This document shows, piece after piece, positions 23,516 to 32,597 of a stretch of 64,000 bases of DNA. This stretch comes from Martelella mediterranea DSM 17316. GTDB lineage: Bacteria > Pseudomonadota > Alphaproteobacteria > Rhizobiales > Rhizobiaceae. The stretch covers positions 1,940,001 to 2,004,000 of the forward strand of contig NZ_CP020330.1 in assembly GCF_002043005.1 (NCBI RefSeq), read 5' to 3'. The notes under the pieces are model-generated. The model searched no databases. It was not told the origin of the DNA and saw only the letters and a list, made by a program, of their open reading frames with translations. Numbering within the stretch: position 1 is the first letter of the stretch; every line of letters begins with the position of its first letter. The position numbers and the translations under genes are program-made.

Positions 23516-24501
23516 TCCGCGTCACCTTCGATATTTACCGACGGGGCAGCATGCCCTGGCACAAGCCTTTGTCCCTGCATGCCGTCAATGGCGTCAGCTT
23601 CGAGCTTCGCCCGGGCGAGACATTGGGTATTGTCGGCGAATCCGGCTGCGGCAAGTCGACGCTGGCGCGCGCCATCATCCGCATGGTGCCGGCAACAGGC
23701 CAGGCGCTGTGGAACGGCCGGACGAACCTGCTGGACCTGTCTGCGCGCGAAATGCTGAAATATCGCAGCGATATCCAGATGATTTTTCAGGATCCTCTGG
23801 CGAGCCTCAACCCGCGCATGAAGGTCGGCGATATCATCGCGGAACCGCTCATCACCCACCAGAAGGGCATGGCGAAGGAAGAGGTGCGCGAACGGGTTCA
23901 GGAAATGATGAGCCGGGTCGGGCTTCTGCCAAACCAGATCAATCGTTATCCGCATGAGTTTTCCGGCGGCCAGTGCCAGCGTATCGGCATCGCGCGGGCT
24001 CTGATCGTCCGTCCGAAGCTGATTATATGCGACGAGCCGGTCTCGGCGCTTGACGTGTCGATCCAGGCCTAGGTCATCAACCTGCTGATGGAATTGCAGC
24101 GCGAACTGGGCCTTGCGCTGATGTTCATTGCCCACGACCTGTCGGTGGTCAAGCACATCTCGACGCGGGTCATGGTGCTTTATCTCGGGCGTGTGATGGA
24201 AGTGGCGCCGAGTGACGAGCTTTATGCCTCGCCGCAGCATCCCTATACGCAGGCCCTGCTTTCCGCCGTGCCGATTCCCGATCCCGAAATCGAACGCAAC
24301 AAGAAGGCAGTGCCCCTCGAAGGTGATCTGCCGAGCCCGCTCAATCCACCGTCAGGCTGCGTTTTCCGCACCCGTTGTCCCCGGGCGACGGCAATCTGCG
24401 CCGAAGAGGTCCCGGCTCTTCGCACTGATCCGGGCAAGGGGCCTCAACACAGTTTCGCCTGCCACCATCCGGGGCCGGAGATAGAGGGTGTCCGCGCCTG
24501 A
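23512..24501 (+). pseudogene. oppF-like oligopeptide ABC transporter ATPase, amber-interrupted
   Basis: The protein begins without its own start at DVRVTFDIYRRGSMPWHKPL and runs through Walker A (GIVGESGCGKSTLARAI), the signature (EFSGGQCQRIGIARAL) and Walker B (LIICDEPVSALDVSIQA). At 24070-24072 the expected CAG of QAQVINLL is TAG, an amber stop. The same frame then continues with [20 protein letters not shown] and the OppF C-terminal extension with cysteines ([17 protein letters not shown]) to 24501. One transition would restore it, but the N-terminus is fused to IS5 DNA, so it is dead. Confidence 0.88.
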
Positions 24502-24644
24502 TTGCGTTCATCATTTGTGCGCGCGGACGGCCTCGCGCTTGCAGATTGAGGGCCGGTTTCCGCTTTTCCCGGACAAATGCTAAAGCATAATCCGACCGGA
24601 GCGAAGCGAGGATCGACAAGATTATGCGTCTCAAACAAATGCAT

Positions 24645-24683
24645 AGAGCGCAGATCTGATCCAATCAGATCGAAACGCGCTCT
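24645..24683. repeat. Rhizobial-type palindromic intergenic element
   Basis: AGAGCGC (24645) pairs with GCGCTCT (24677), and inside lies GATCTGAT-CCA-ATCAGATC (24653-24671), a nested perfect palindrome. Its right edge reaches the stop codon of the ABC ATPase gene. The 180-base gap between the oppF relic and that gene consists mainly of this element and an AT/GC-mixed leader at 24580-24640. Such mosaic palindromes are scattered through rhizobial genomes; here it may also act as the operon's transcript end. Confidence 0.5.
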
Positions 24684-25791
24684 AGCGGATTCGCTGCTCG
24701 TCTGCATCGAAGATGCACATGGCCTCGGGGTCGACCGTCAGGTGGAGAACCGTACCGGGTTTTGCGATCGCCGAACGTTCGACCTCCACGGTGCAGCTCA
24801 CTTCGCCGATGGTGCCGTAAAGATAGCTCGCGCCGCCGAGAAACTCCGAGAAATCGACCTTGAACGGCACGGAAGACTGGCCCTCCTGCGCGATCTTCCA
24901 GTGTTCGGGGCGGATGCCGATCATGATCCGATCCCCGTCGCCGGGCCTGTCCGCGAGCGCGGGCAGAGCCAGCGCCGCGCCAGCCACCTCCGCCGCCGGG
25001 CCCTTTACGACGCCCGGCAGGAAGTTCATCTTTGGCGACCCTATAAAGCCGCCGACGAACATGTTGTCCGGGTCATCGTAAAGGGCCGCGGGAGAGCCGA
25101 CCTGTTCAATGCGGCCGCTGCGCAGAACCACGATCTTGTCTGCCAGCGTCATCGCCTCGGTCTGGTCGTGGGTCACATAGATCATCGTATTGCCGAGTTC
25201 CCGGTGCAGCCGCGCGATCTCGATCCGCATGCCGACCCTGAGTTCGGCATCGAGGTTGGAGAGCGGCTCGTCGAACAGAAAGATTTCCGGATCGCGCACG
25301 ATCGCGCGCCCGATGGCGACACGCTGACGCTGGCCACCGGAAAGCTGGCCCGGACGGCGATCAAGATATTCGGTAAGCTTCAGGATGTCGGCAGCCTGCC
25401 GCACCTTGCTCTCCACCTCGGCCCTGGACCGGCCTGCCACCTTGAGGCCGAAACCCATATTCTGCTCCACGCTCATGTGCGGATAGAGCGCATAGGTCTG
25501 GAACACCATCGCTATGCCGCGATCCGAAGGGTCCTCATCGGTGACATCCTTGCCGGCAATCAGCACATCGCCGCTGGTCACCTCTTCCAGCCCGGCGACA
25601 AGCCGCAGCAATGTCGACTTGCCGCACCCCGAAGGCCCGACGAAGACGACGAACTCGCCCCCTTCTATTTCGAGATCGACATCATGGATAACCTGAACTG
25701 CGCCAAACGACTTCGAAACCCGCCGAAGCGAAAGGCCGGAAGGCGCGCGGTCCTGTCTGAAGCTCTGCAATTCGCCGGTCGCCATCTTCAA
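24682..25791 (-). CDS. Sugar ABC transporter ATP-binding protein (UgpC/MalK type)
   Basis: 369 residues, the length of CUT1 ATPases with a C-terminal TOBE regulatory domain. Walker A GPSGCGKSTLLRLVAGLE, signature QLSGGQRQRVAIGRAIVRD, Walker B IFLFDEPLSNLDAELRV, and the switch histidine in YVTHDQTEAMTLADKI are all intact. The TOBE part includes IMIGIRPEHWKIA. It is the last gene of the sugar operon; its ATG overlaps the stop of the GH127 gene. It energises the permeases MalF/MalG-like at 27749-29574. Confidence 0.93.
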   Translation of the reverse strand: MKMATGELQSFRQDRAPSGLSLRRVSKSFGAVQVIHDVDLEIEGGEFVVFVGPSGCGKSTLLRLVAGLEEVTSGDVLIAGKDVTDEDPSDRGIAMVFQTYALYPHMSVEQNMGFGLKVAGRSRAEVESKVRQAADILKLTEYLDRRPGQLSGGQRQRVAIGRAIVRDPEIFLFDEPLSNLDAELRVGMRIEIARLHRELGNTMIYVTHDQTEAMTLADKIVVLRSGRIEQVGSPAALYDDPDNMFVGGFIGSPKMNFLPGVVKGPAAEVAGAALALPALADRPGDGDRIMIGIRPEHWKIAQEGQSSVPFKVDFSEFLGGASYLYGTIGEVSCTVEVERSAIAKPGTVLHLTVDPEAMCIFDADEQRIR

Positions 25792-27722
25792 GCCTCCCTG
25801 CGCAACCAGACCAGCATTTCGCCGGGTGCGCGGTTATCCCAGAGATAATAGGGGATCGCCTTCAGTGTCACCGGAGCACGCCTGGGGGGCGTTGTCACGT
25901 AGAGCGCATCGTCCGGCTGGCTCTCGGCAATGGCCTCGATCGCAAGGCCGACGGTTTCCGGCAGGTCATCGATATCGGCGACGCGAATCGAAGCGCCATC
26001 CTTGACGACATAGGCGTTCAGCGGCGCGTTGTTGTCAGTCTCCTCGACGCAATAGACCAACGGGCCGCGCAGGATCGCCGTTCGACCCTGGTCGGGCGCG
26101 ACCTTCGGGTTCGCGTAGAGCATCTCGGCCTCCATGGCGAGATCAAGCTTCACCGTGTCGCCGGCCGACCATTGCCGTCTGATCCTGAGATAGCCCTTCT
26201 CGGGGCTCGCTGCCAGGGTTTCGCCATTCACCGACACGGCAAAGCCCTTTGCCCAGCCCGGAACGCGCAGCGACAAGGTGAATTCAACGGGCGTTTCCGG
26301 CGTCAGCGTAACAGTGATCTGGCCGTCGCGGGGATACTGCGTTTCCTGCCGGAGAGCGACCCTGGCGCCGGCCATATCAATCTCGGCTGTGTTCTCGCAA
26401 TAGAGGTGCAGCGCCAGCTCATCTTCCGCGACGCCGTAAAAATAGGTTCCGATCGACGCCACCAGCCGCGAAATGTTCGGGGGGCAGCAGGGGCAGCGAT
26501 GCCAGCGCCAGCGGTGATGCGCGCCATAGCTTTCCAGCGGATTGTCATAGAAGAAGCGGGTCCCGTCCCGGGAGATGCCGGACAGCGCGCCGTTGTAGAG
26601 CGCGCGTTCCATCACATCGGCAAACCTGGCATCCGGCTCGCGTCCGAGCATACGGCTTGACCAGAAGACGAGTGCGACGGCGGCGCAGGTCTCGGCATAG
26701 GCCGTCTGGTTCGGCAGGTCATAGTCGAAGGTCAGCCCCTCATTGGCTTTGGACGGTCCGAAGCCGCCGGTCGCATAGAGGTTCTTTTCGGTCAGATGCG
26801 CCCAGAGCGCCTCAAGTGCAGGATCGAGGCTGTCGTCGGAAAACTCGGTCGCCACATCTGCCATGCCGGCATAGAGATAAGCGGCGCGGACGGCGTGGCC
26901 GACCACTTCGCGCTGCGCGCGCACCGGCTTGTGGGCCTGGCAATACTCCAGCGTTCCAAAGTGGAAGTCGTCCGGCGTCTCGCCGCGCGCCTCGGCCTCG
27001 ACCTCAAAATAAAGCGGCGCCTGACCGCGCTCATCGATGAAATATTTCGCCAGATCGAGATAAGGTTGTTCGCCGGTCACCCGGCCGAGCTTGACCAGCG
27101 CCAGCTCGAGTTCCGGATGCCCCGGATAGCCGCGCTTCCGGCCGTCACCGCGCCCGAACGTCCGGTCGATGCAATCGGCATAGCGGCACATGATGTCGAG
27201 GAATTTGCGCTTGCCGGTGGCATGATAATAGGCGATCGCGCCTTCGATCAGATGGCCGGCATTGTAGAGCTCGTGACGATCGCGCAGATTGGTCCAGCGC
27301 TGTCCAGGCTGGATGCGCTGATACCAGGAATTGAGGTAGCCATCCTCTGCCTGGAGACGGCCATAGGCGTCGATCACGGCATCGACGCGGGCTTCGAGTT
27401 CGGCATCGCGGCGGCGGTAGAGCGCGTAAGCCGCCGTTTCAATGCTCTTGCCGAAATCGGAATCCCAGAACATCTGGGTCGTGACCGTATTGCCGTGGTC
27501 GAAGGGGATCACGATGCCCGGATTGGGGACATCGGGATCGACCTGCTCCAGCATCCGCGCCTCGATGCAGCGATCGAACAGAAGCTTCGCCGTCGTCGTC
27601 GCGATCACGTCGACATGCGGTCCGAAGAAACCGCCGACCTCGACCTGATTGACCGCCAGCGGCCTGAATTTCGATTTCGGCCGAAGCGCGTCGGCAGTCT
27701 TGAAGGGGTTGGCTTCATTCAT
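25788..27722 (-). CDS. GH127-family beta-L-arabinofuranosidase-like glycosidase (DUF1680)
   Basis: 644 residues without signal peptide, so cytoplasmic. The (alpha/alpha)6-barrel begins around residue 25 (VEVGGFFGPHVDVIATTT). The catalytic/zinc cluster of GH127 is seen in RWHRCPCCPPNISRLVASIG, where the cysteines include the proposed nucleophile, with the upstream acidic residue expected in the AYAETCAAVALVFWSSRM region. C-terminal beta domains follow. It lies between the permease MalG-like and the ATPase, so it processes the imported oligosaccharide or glycoside inside the cell. L-arabinofuranosides are the known substrates of the family; others are possible. Confidence 0.9.
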   Translation of the reverse strand: MNEANPFKTADALRPKSKFRPLAVNQVEVGGFFGPHVDVIATTTAKLLFDRCIEARMLEQVDPDVPNPGIVIPFDHGNTVTTQMFWDSDFGKSIETAAYALYRRRDAELEARVDAVIDAYGRLQAEDGYLNSWYQRIQPGQRWTNLRDRHELYNAGHLIEGAIAYYHATGKRKFLDIMCRYADCIDRTFGRGDGRKRGYPGHPELELALVKLGRVTGEQPYLDLAKYFIDERGQAPLYFEVEAEARGETPDDFHFGTLEYCQAHKPVRAQREVVGHAVRAAYLYAGMADVATEFSDDSLDPALEALWAHLTEKNLYATGGFGPSKANEGLTFDYDLPNQTAYAETCAAVALVFWSSRMLGREPDARFADVMERALYNGALSGISRDGTRFFYDNPLESYGAHHRWRWHRCPCCPPNISRLVASIGTYFYGVAEDELALHLYCENTAEIDMAGARVALRQETQYPRDGQITVTLTPETPVEFTLSLRVPGWAKGFAVSVNGETLAASPEKGYLRIRRQWSAGDTVKLDLAMEAEMLYANPKVAPDQGRTAILRGPLVYCVEETDNNAPLNAYVVKDGASIRVADIDDLPETVGLAIEAIAESQPDDALYVTTPPRRAPVTLKAIPYYLWDNRAPGEMLVWLRREA

Positions 27723-27748
27723 GTTTCTGTCCTTTCGGAAATTCTGGA

Positions 27749-28636
27749 TTACTTGACCGCGCCGGCCGTCAGACCGCGAATGTAGGAGCGCTGGAGAACG
27801 AGGAAGAGGATCATGCAGGGGATCATCATCAAGGTGACGCCGGCCTGCACCGCGCCCCAGTCTACCGAGCCGTAGCGGCCGTAGCGCACGGCGGTCATCA
27901 AAACGGGAAGCGTGAATTTCGACTGGTCCGTCAAAAGCACCAGGGCCGCCAGAAACTCGTTCCAGGCGTTCAGGAAGGCGAACAGTCCGACCGTAACGAC
28001 GCCGGGCAGCACCAGCGGCCCCATGACCTGCACGAGCATGCGAACGCCCTTGACGCCGTCCATGCGCGCGGCTTCCTCGATCTCCTTCGGCACGGCATCG
28101 AAGGCATTGCGCATCATGAAGACCGAGAAGGGCAATTGCAGCGTCGAATAGATCAGGACGAGGCCGGTCAGCGTGTTCTGCAAACCCATTTTCGCAAGCA
28201 GCAGAAACAGCGGCGTCAGGATCGACTGGAACGGGATCATCATCGTTGAAAGCACCAGCACGAAGGCAAGGCCCTTCATCGGAAAGCGGTGTCGCGAAAA
28301 CCCGTAGCCGGCGAGAATGGCGACGACGATCGTGAGCGCTGACGTGCCGAGCGCCACGAACAGCGAGTTGCCCGCATAATGCAGCACCGACTGGCCGAAA
28401 TTTTCGAGCCGCTCATAGCTTGCGATGCTGAAACCTTCCATTGGCCACGGCGGCAGCGGCGGCCTGGCGCTTTCGGCCGGCGAGCGGAAGCTCGCAAGCA
28501 CGACCCAGGCCAGCGGCGCGAGGAACAGCAGAGCCACCAGCGTTGCCGTCGCGTGGAAGATCGCCCGGTGATAGCGGAACCGGCCCCGCCGGGTGGCAGG
28601 TGCGACTGTCTGCGAACGGGACAAGGCGGCGGTCAT
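27749..28636 (-). CDS. Sugar ABC transporter permease (MalG type)
   Basis: 295 residues with six membrane helices. The EAA loop that docks the ATPase is visible as EEAARMDGVKGVRMLVQVMG with the GP-x-x-LP end. Helix one is ATLVALLFLAPLAWVVLASF. Its ATG overlaps the stop of the MalF-type gene by four bases, and the glycosidase gene follows after 26 bases. Partner of the permease at 28633-29574. Confidence 0.92.
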   Translation of the reverse strand: MTAALSRSQTVAPATRRGRFRYHRAIFHATATLVALLFLAPLAWVVLASFRSPAESARPPLPPWPMEGFSIASYERLENFGQSVLHYAGNSLFVALGTSALTIVVAILAGYGFSRHRFPMKGLAFVLVLSTMMIPFQSILTPLFLLLAKMGLQNTLTGLVLIYSTLQLPFSVFMMRNAFDAVPKEIEEAARMDGVKGVRMLVQVMGPLVLPGVVTVGLFAFLNAWNEFLAALVLLTDQSKFTLPVLMTAVRYGRYGSVDWGAVQAGVTLMMIPCMILFLVLQRSYIRGLTAGAVK

Positions 28637-29574
28637 TTCTCCCTCCTGTCGCTCAAAAGCGTCAGCTGCACCACGCTGAGCGCCAGGAGAATGAGGAGCA
28701 GCACCATGGAAAGGGCCGCGCCATAGCCGAGGCGGAAGGAGATGAAGCTTTCATTGAAGATCTTGTAGACGGCGGTCACGGTCTTGTTCTGGGGACCGCC
28801 ATTGAGGATGATATAGAACTGGTCAAAGGCCAGCATCGACCCCGAAACGCAGAGGATCAGCGCCAGGGCGAACGGTTTGCGGATCAGCGGCATGGTGATG
28901 TAGCGGAAACGCTGAAGCCATTTGGCGCCGTCGATCCGGGCGGCCTCCTGATAGTCGGCCGGGATCGACTGAAGTCCGCTCATCAAAATCACCATGAAGA
29001 AACCGGCCATCTTCCAGACCACCATGGCGATCACCGACCAGAAGGCAGGCGTGAAGCTTGCGAGAATGTTCACGCGTCCCTCGGTCAGCCCGAGATCCTG
29101 CGCGAGCGGGGAGAACAGGCCGGTATCGACATTCGACAGCCAGACCCAGAGCAGGGCCGCCGAGGCAAAACCGGTCACCACGGGCAGAAAATAGATGGTT
29201 CTGTAGGCCGAAACCGCGCGTCCCTGCCCCTGAACGATGAAGGCCAGCGCCAGGGCGACGCCCAGCAACGCCACCGTCACCACTACGGTATACTCGATCG
29301 TGAACCAGAGCGAGGACCAGAAGCTCTTGTCGAAGACAAGCTTCTCGTAATTGTCGAGACCGATGAAGCGGGGCACGCCCATGAGCGGCCATTTGTGTAG
29401 CGACATCCACACCGTCATGCCGAGCGGAACAAGGAAGAAGACGGTTACCAGGGCAAGGGCCGGGAGAACATAGAGCAGGCCGGTCCATTGCGAGGATCGT
29501 CGCCGGCGCCGGCGCGTGGGTTCCGGCCGCGCCGCAGCGGTCGCCGCGTCATCGGGTATTGTGCTGTCGGACAT
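28633..29574 (-). CDS. Sugar ABC transporter permease (MalF type)
   Basis: 313 residues. A basic cytosolic N-terminus (RPEPTRRRRRRSSQW) precedes six helices starting WTGLLYVLPALALVTVFFLV. The EAA loop reads YQEAARIDGAKWLQRFRYIT. I chose the ATG at 29574, with AGGAA upstream, over one at 29595. A GC-rich hairpin at 29609-29635 separates it from the binding-protein gene, as in the other importers of this window. Confidence 0.92.
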   Translation of the reverse strand: MSDSTIPDDAATAAARPEPTRRRRRRSSQWTGLLYVLPALALVTVFFLVPLGMTVWMSLHKWPLMGVPRFIGLDNYEKLVFDKSFWSSLWFTIEYTVVVTVALLGVALALAFIVQGQGRAVSAYRTIYFLPVVTGFASAALLWVWLSNVDTGLFSPLAQDLGLTEGRVNILASFTPAFWSVIAMVVWKMAGFFMVILMSGLQSIPADYQEAARIDGAKWLQRFRYITMPLIRKPFALALILCVSGSMLAFDQFYIILNGGPQNKTVTAVYKIFNESFISFRLGYGAALSMVLLLILLALSVVQLTLLSDRREK

Positions 29575-29608
29575 GGCTGGTTCCTCTTGCAACAAGATAT
29601 CGGGCAGC

Positions 29609-29635
29609 GACTGCCGGCCGGTGCGGCCGGCGGTC
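29609..29635 (-). terminator. Intercistronic hairpin behind the sugar-binding protein gene
   Basis: GACTGCCGGCC and GGCCGGCGGTC form an 11-bp stem with one G-U type pair and a five-base loop between the binding-protein stop (29661) and the MalF-type start (29574). No U-run follows, so partial termination or mRNA 3'-end protection is more likely than full termination. Confidence 0.55.
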
Positions 29636-29660
29636 CTTTCAATGCGTGCGGTATGAAGTC

Positions 29661-30914
29661 TCAGCGCGAGGAGTCGATGATCGACTGCATCTCTTCCTGG
29701 GCCTCGGCCATGGCTTCGTCGACCTCGTCTTCGCTATCGGCGTAGAAGGCCTTGTTGAGCATGGTGATCCAGGGACCGTTGCGTGAGTTGATCAGGTCGT
29801 TGAAGACCGGGCTGTAAGGCGTTCTGCCCTTGGCCATCGCTTTCGCAGCGATCAGATACCGTGCATCGAGGCCTTCAAGCGCCTGTTCCGCGATATCGTC
29901 ACGCACCGGCAGGGAGCCGTTCTGCGCCAGGATCTTCTGCCCCTCGGGCGAATAGGCGAATTCGATGAAGGCCTGGATCGCCGGCATTTTCGAGTCCGCC
30001 GTTTTCGCCGACACGACGATATTGTCGCCGCCGGCAAAAGACGACCAGTCGCCATCCTTGCCCGGCAGATAGGTCACGCCATATTCAAGATCCGGATACT
30101 GGTTGTTGAGCGCGCCGATCGCGAACGAACCGGACGGCGTGATGCCGATATTGCCGCCGGCGAACGCCGCAAAGAAGTTGGAGCCGGCATCGGTCTGCGA
30201 TCCGGCGGGAACCAGGCCTTCCTGAACCATGCCGCGATAGAACTCGATCGCCTCCTTCATCTGCGGCGTTTCGACGGTCGCCTTCGCGCCCTCATCCTCG
30301 AACAGGTTTCCGCCCGATGCCCAGATCAGCGGCGTGAAGGTGAAGATGTTGCAGCCGCCGCAATTGCCGGAGAAATAGAACCCGTAGGTATCATCCCCCA
30401 GCGCCGACACGGCTTCAGCATCCGCACGGATATCGGCCCATGTTTCCGGGGCCTTGTCCGGATCGAGACCTGCTTCCTCGAACAGGTTCTTGTTCCAGAT
30501 CAGCACCGAGGCATCGGCCGAGAACGGCATGCCATAGATCTTGCCGTCATAGGTGCCGACCGACAGATGCGCCTTCGACAGGCTGTCGTAATAGGGCAGC
30601 CCCTCCGCAAACTCGGTAAGATCCTTCAACTGACCGGCCTGCGCGAAGGACGGCGTGTAGATCAGATCGAGCGAAAGCGCATCGGGCTGCGAGCCGCCGG
30701 CGGCGGCGATCGCATATTTCTGCACCAGTTCGTTGACCGGCACGATCTGCAGCTCGGCGTTGTCCTCGCCCATGGCGTTGAAGGCTTCGACCAGTTTCGG
30801 CATGAACTCCGAACCGTCGGAGCGCACCCAGAGTGAAAACGTCTCCGCCTGGGCAAGGCCAGGCAGCGCGATCGCGGCGATGGCGCCGCCGCCGAGAAAA
30901 GTCTTGATATTCAT
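29661..30914 (-). CDS. Sugar ABC transporter extracellular solute-binding protein (family 1)
   Basis: 417 residues from the ATG at 30914, which has GGGAGG eight bases upstream; the ATG at 30920 is too close to it. MNIKTFLGGGAIAAIALPGLAQA is the Sec signal peptide. The mature part has the CUT1 fold: LVEAFNAMGEDNAELQIVPV, then SFAQAGQLKDLTEFAEGL and GKIYGMPFSADASVLIWNKN with LFEEAGLDPDKAPETW. A CGGC-type cysteine pair (NCGGCN) is unusual for the family. It delivers sugar to the permeases downstream. The LacI regulator lies upstream, and an operator-like palindrome is at 30959-30978. Confidence 0.93.
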   Translation of the reverse strand: MNIKTFLGGGAIAAIALPGLAQAETFSLWVRSDGSEFMPKLVEAFNAMGEDNAELQIVPVNELVQKYAIAAAGGSQPDALSLDLIYTPSFAQAGQLKDLTEFAEGLPYYDSLSKAHLSVGTYDGKIYGMPFSADASVLIWNKNLFEEAGLDPDKAPETWADIRADAEAVSALGDDTYGFYFSGNCGGCNIFTFTPLIWASGGNLFEDEGAKATVETPQMKEAIEFYRGMVQEGLVPAGSQTDAGSNFFAAFAGGNIGITPSGSFAIGALNNQYPDLEYGVTYLPGKDGDWSSFAGGDNIVVSAKTADSKMPAIQAFIEFAYSPEGQKILAQNGSLPVRDDIAEQALEGLDARYLIAAKAMAKGRTPYSPVFNDLINSRNGPWITMLNKAFYADSEDEVDEAMAEAQEEMQSIIDSSR

Positions 30915-30958
30915 TCCCATTACCTCCCGTTTTGGTGTCATCCGTTGACGCCAATGCA

Positions 30959-30978
30959 TTGCGCCAACGTTTGCGCAA
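30959..30978. promoter_or_regulatory. LacI-family operator candidate upstream of the sugar-binding gene
   Basis: TTGCGCCAACGTTTGCGCAA is a 20-base palindrome with a central CG and a single mismatched pair. It lies 45-64 bases before the binding-protein start, in the promoter region of the importer operon. Its arms resemble the half-site TCGTTTGCGCAA at about 32150 upstream of the lacI gene. Confidence 0.55.
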
Positions 30979-31030
30979 ACAGCGCATTCTTTCCCTTCCA
31001 TCTGGTCGTTCAGCGTGAAGGGGTCAGTTC

Positions 31031-31059
31031 CGGCGCAAATTCAAACGTCGTTTGCGCCG
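31031..31059. other. Inverted repeat across the end of the lacI-type gene
   Basis: CGGCGCAAA (31031-31039) and TTTGCGCCG (31051-31059) form a perfect 9-bp pair with an 11-base loop containing CAAACGTCG. It spans the lacI stop codon at 31041-31043. It could terminate the regulator transcript, or be a second binding site of the regulator because its arms carry the GCGCAAA/TTTGCGC half-sites. Confidence 0.45.
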
Positions 31060-32087
31060 CAGGACTCACGCACGACAAGCTGACAGGGCGTCTCCCGAAC
31101 ACCCGGTTCCACCGGCTTGCCATCGATGAGGTCGAGCAGCGCCAGACCGGCGCTGCGTCCGAGGCCCGGAAGCCCCATATCAATTGTTGTGAGCGGTGGC
31201 CGCGTGGCCTGGGCAAACACTTCCCAATTGTCAAAGCCGACAACCGCCACATCCTGGGGCACCCGCACGCCGGCAAGCGTGAAGGCATCAATCACGCCGC
31301 GCGCGATCTGGTCGTTGCCGCAAAAAATCGCATCCGGGACTCCGCCGGCGTCGATCATCGCGCGGGCGGTCTGGAATCCATGCGCTTCCGTCCAGGCGGA
31401 AAAGACAGCCGGGCCATGCGGCGCCAGCCCGGCTTCCCGGAGCGCCGAGCGCCAGCCCGATTCCCTCAGACGCGCAGCCTTGAAATCCTCCGGCCCGGTG
31501 ATATGCGCGATCCGGTTGCGCCCGAGACCGATGAGATGGCGAACGGCAGCACGCGCCGCATTCTCGTCATCGGGAACGAAGCTCACCGCACCCTCGGGCG
31601 CGGCGGCATAGACATAAACCACAGGCATACCGAGCGGCGGCAGGTCGATCGGCAGCCCGCGATCGATGCGCTTGCCGGCGATGATCAGGCCATCGACACG
31701 CTTTTCCTCCATCGCTCTCAGATTGAGGGTCAGGCTTTCAGGTTCGTACTCACCGGCGCTCAGAAACACGGAAACGCCGCGATCGGCCATTGCGGCGGAC
31801 AGGCCGGAGGCGAGCGGCAGCGTGAACCGGCCATAGGTATCGTTCGTCAGAAGACCAAGCGTGAAGGAGCGCTGCTGGACCAGACCGCGGGCAATCGAAT
31901 TCGGACGATAATCAAGCTCGGCGGCTACGGTGCGGACGCGCTCCCGGGTTTCCTCCGACATGCGGCCGGTTCCGTTGAGGGCGCGCGATGCGGTGGTCAC
32001 ACTGACATTCGCCCTGGCCGCAACGTCGCGGATCGTGCTGCGCTGGTACACGCCCGCCGATTGCAGCTTTGCCGCCCTGTCCGTCAC
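31041..32087 (-). CDS. LacI-family transcriptional regulator
   Basis: 348 residues from a GTG at 32087 with GGGAGG seven bases upstream; the open frame reaches 32177 but without a site. N-terminal HTH and hinge: STIRDVAARANVSVTTASRA, then LNGTGRMSEETRERV and LDYRPNSIARGL, the canonical LacI pattern including the hinge helix. The periplasmic-binding-like core includes GLIIAGKRIDRGLP, DAIFCGNDQIARGVIDAF and VAVVGFDNWEVFAQATRPPL. It should repress the sugar ABC/GH127 operon downstream until the sugar binds. Confidence 0.93.
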   Translation of the reverse strand: MTDRAAKLQSAGVYQRSTIRDVAARANVSVTTASRALNGTGRMSEETRERVRTVAAELDYRPNSIARGLVQQRSFTLGLLTNDTYGRFTLPLASGLSAAMADRGVSVFLSAGEYEPESLTLNLRAMEEKRVDGLIIAGKRIDRGLPIDLPPLGMPVVYVYAAAPEGAVSFVPDDENAARAAVRHLIGLGRNRIAHITGPEDFKAARLRESGWRSALREAGLAPHGPAVFSAWTEAHGFQTARAMIDAGGVPDAIFCGNDQIARGVIDAFTLAGVRVPQDVAVVGFDNWEVFAQATRPPLTTIDMGLPGLGRSAGLALLDLIDGKPVEPGVRETPCQLVVRESCGANDV

Positions 32088-32122
32088 CGATGTTCCTCCC
32101 TTTGATGCAATCGATAATACAT

Positions 32123-32140
32123 TGAACAAACGTTTGTTCA
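32123..32140. promoter_or_regulatory. Perfect LacI-type operator upstream of the regulator gene
   Basis: TGAACAAACGTTTGTTCA is an 18-base perfect palindrome with central CG, 36 bases before the GTG start of the LacI-type gene. It shares the core AAACGTTT with the operator at 30959-30978, so the regulator probably controls itself and the importer. Confidence 0.65.
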
Positions 32141-32484
32141 CGTATGGTTTATCGTTTGCGCAAAGAGATAATTGCACTTCATCGACAAAGCGTCAATCCG
32201 GTTTTGATGACAATTTCATGCGCTAGGAATACGACGGGCCACGCACCCAGCGCGACAGCCCCTCATGCGATTCGGCTTGCGGGCCTTTGATAGCGTGGCA
32301 GTTGCTATCGCTTTGGGGCGCATGCAAAGTCGAAATGGTCACCCGGCCCAGGGATTAAAGTTCTGGGCGTCACGCTTCACGACGAAGAAAACTGGATTGT
32401 TTCCGCTGCGGCAAAACCATCCCTCTCTTGAAGGTGTCAGCCGGGATCGCTGCGGCCTTCACGCCCAGGCCGCCAGGGAAGGAG

Positions 32485-32565
32485 CACCGCAAGCAAGACA
32501 AAGGGGCAGATCAACCGCCTGAAGTCTCTGAAGCGAGCAATAATGAATGCCGCGGCAGAGCTACC
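32485..32565 (+). pseudogene. Possible C-terminal fragment of an ISL3-family transposase
   Basis: In the roughly 420-base gap between the lacI gene and the hydratase genes, one plus-strand frame reads GRSTASKTKGQINRLKSLKR followed by AIMNAAAEL. ISL3 transposases end with an xEGQINRLKxLKRQMYGRA motif. Only about 25 residues match. The remainder of the gap (32180-32480) shows no recognisable gene. Confidence 0.35.
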
Positions 32566-32597
32566 GTGCGACGAGTCCTGTTTTGAGTGTAGGAAAC

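Noticed and set aside
22806..23957. Continuous plus-strand frame through the IS ends, the oppD piece and the IS5 remnant
   Set aside because: It is an accidental joining of unrelated pieces; only residues around 22959-23044 match oppD.
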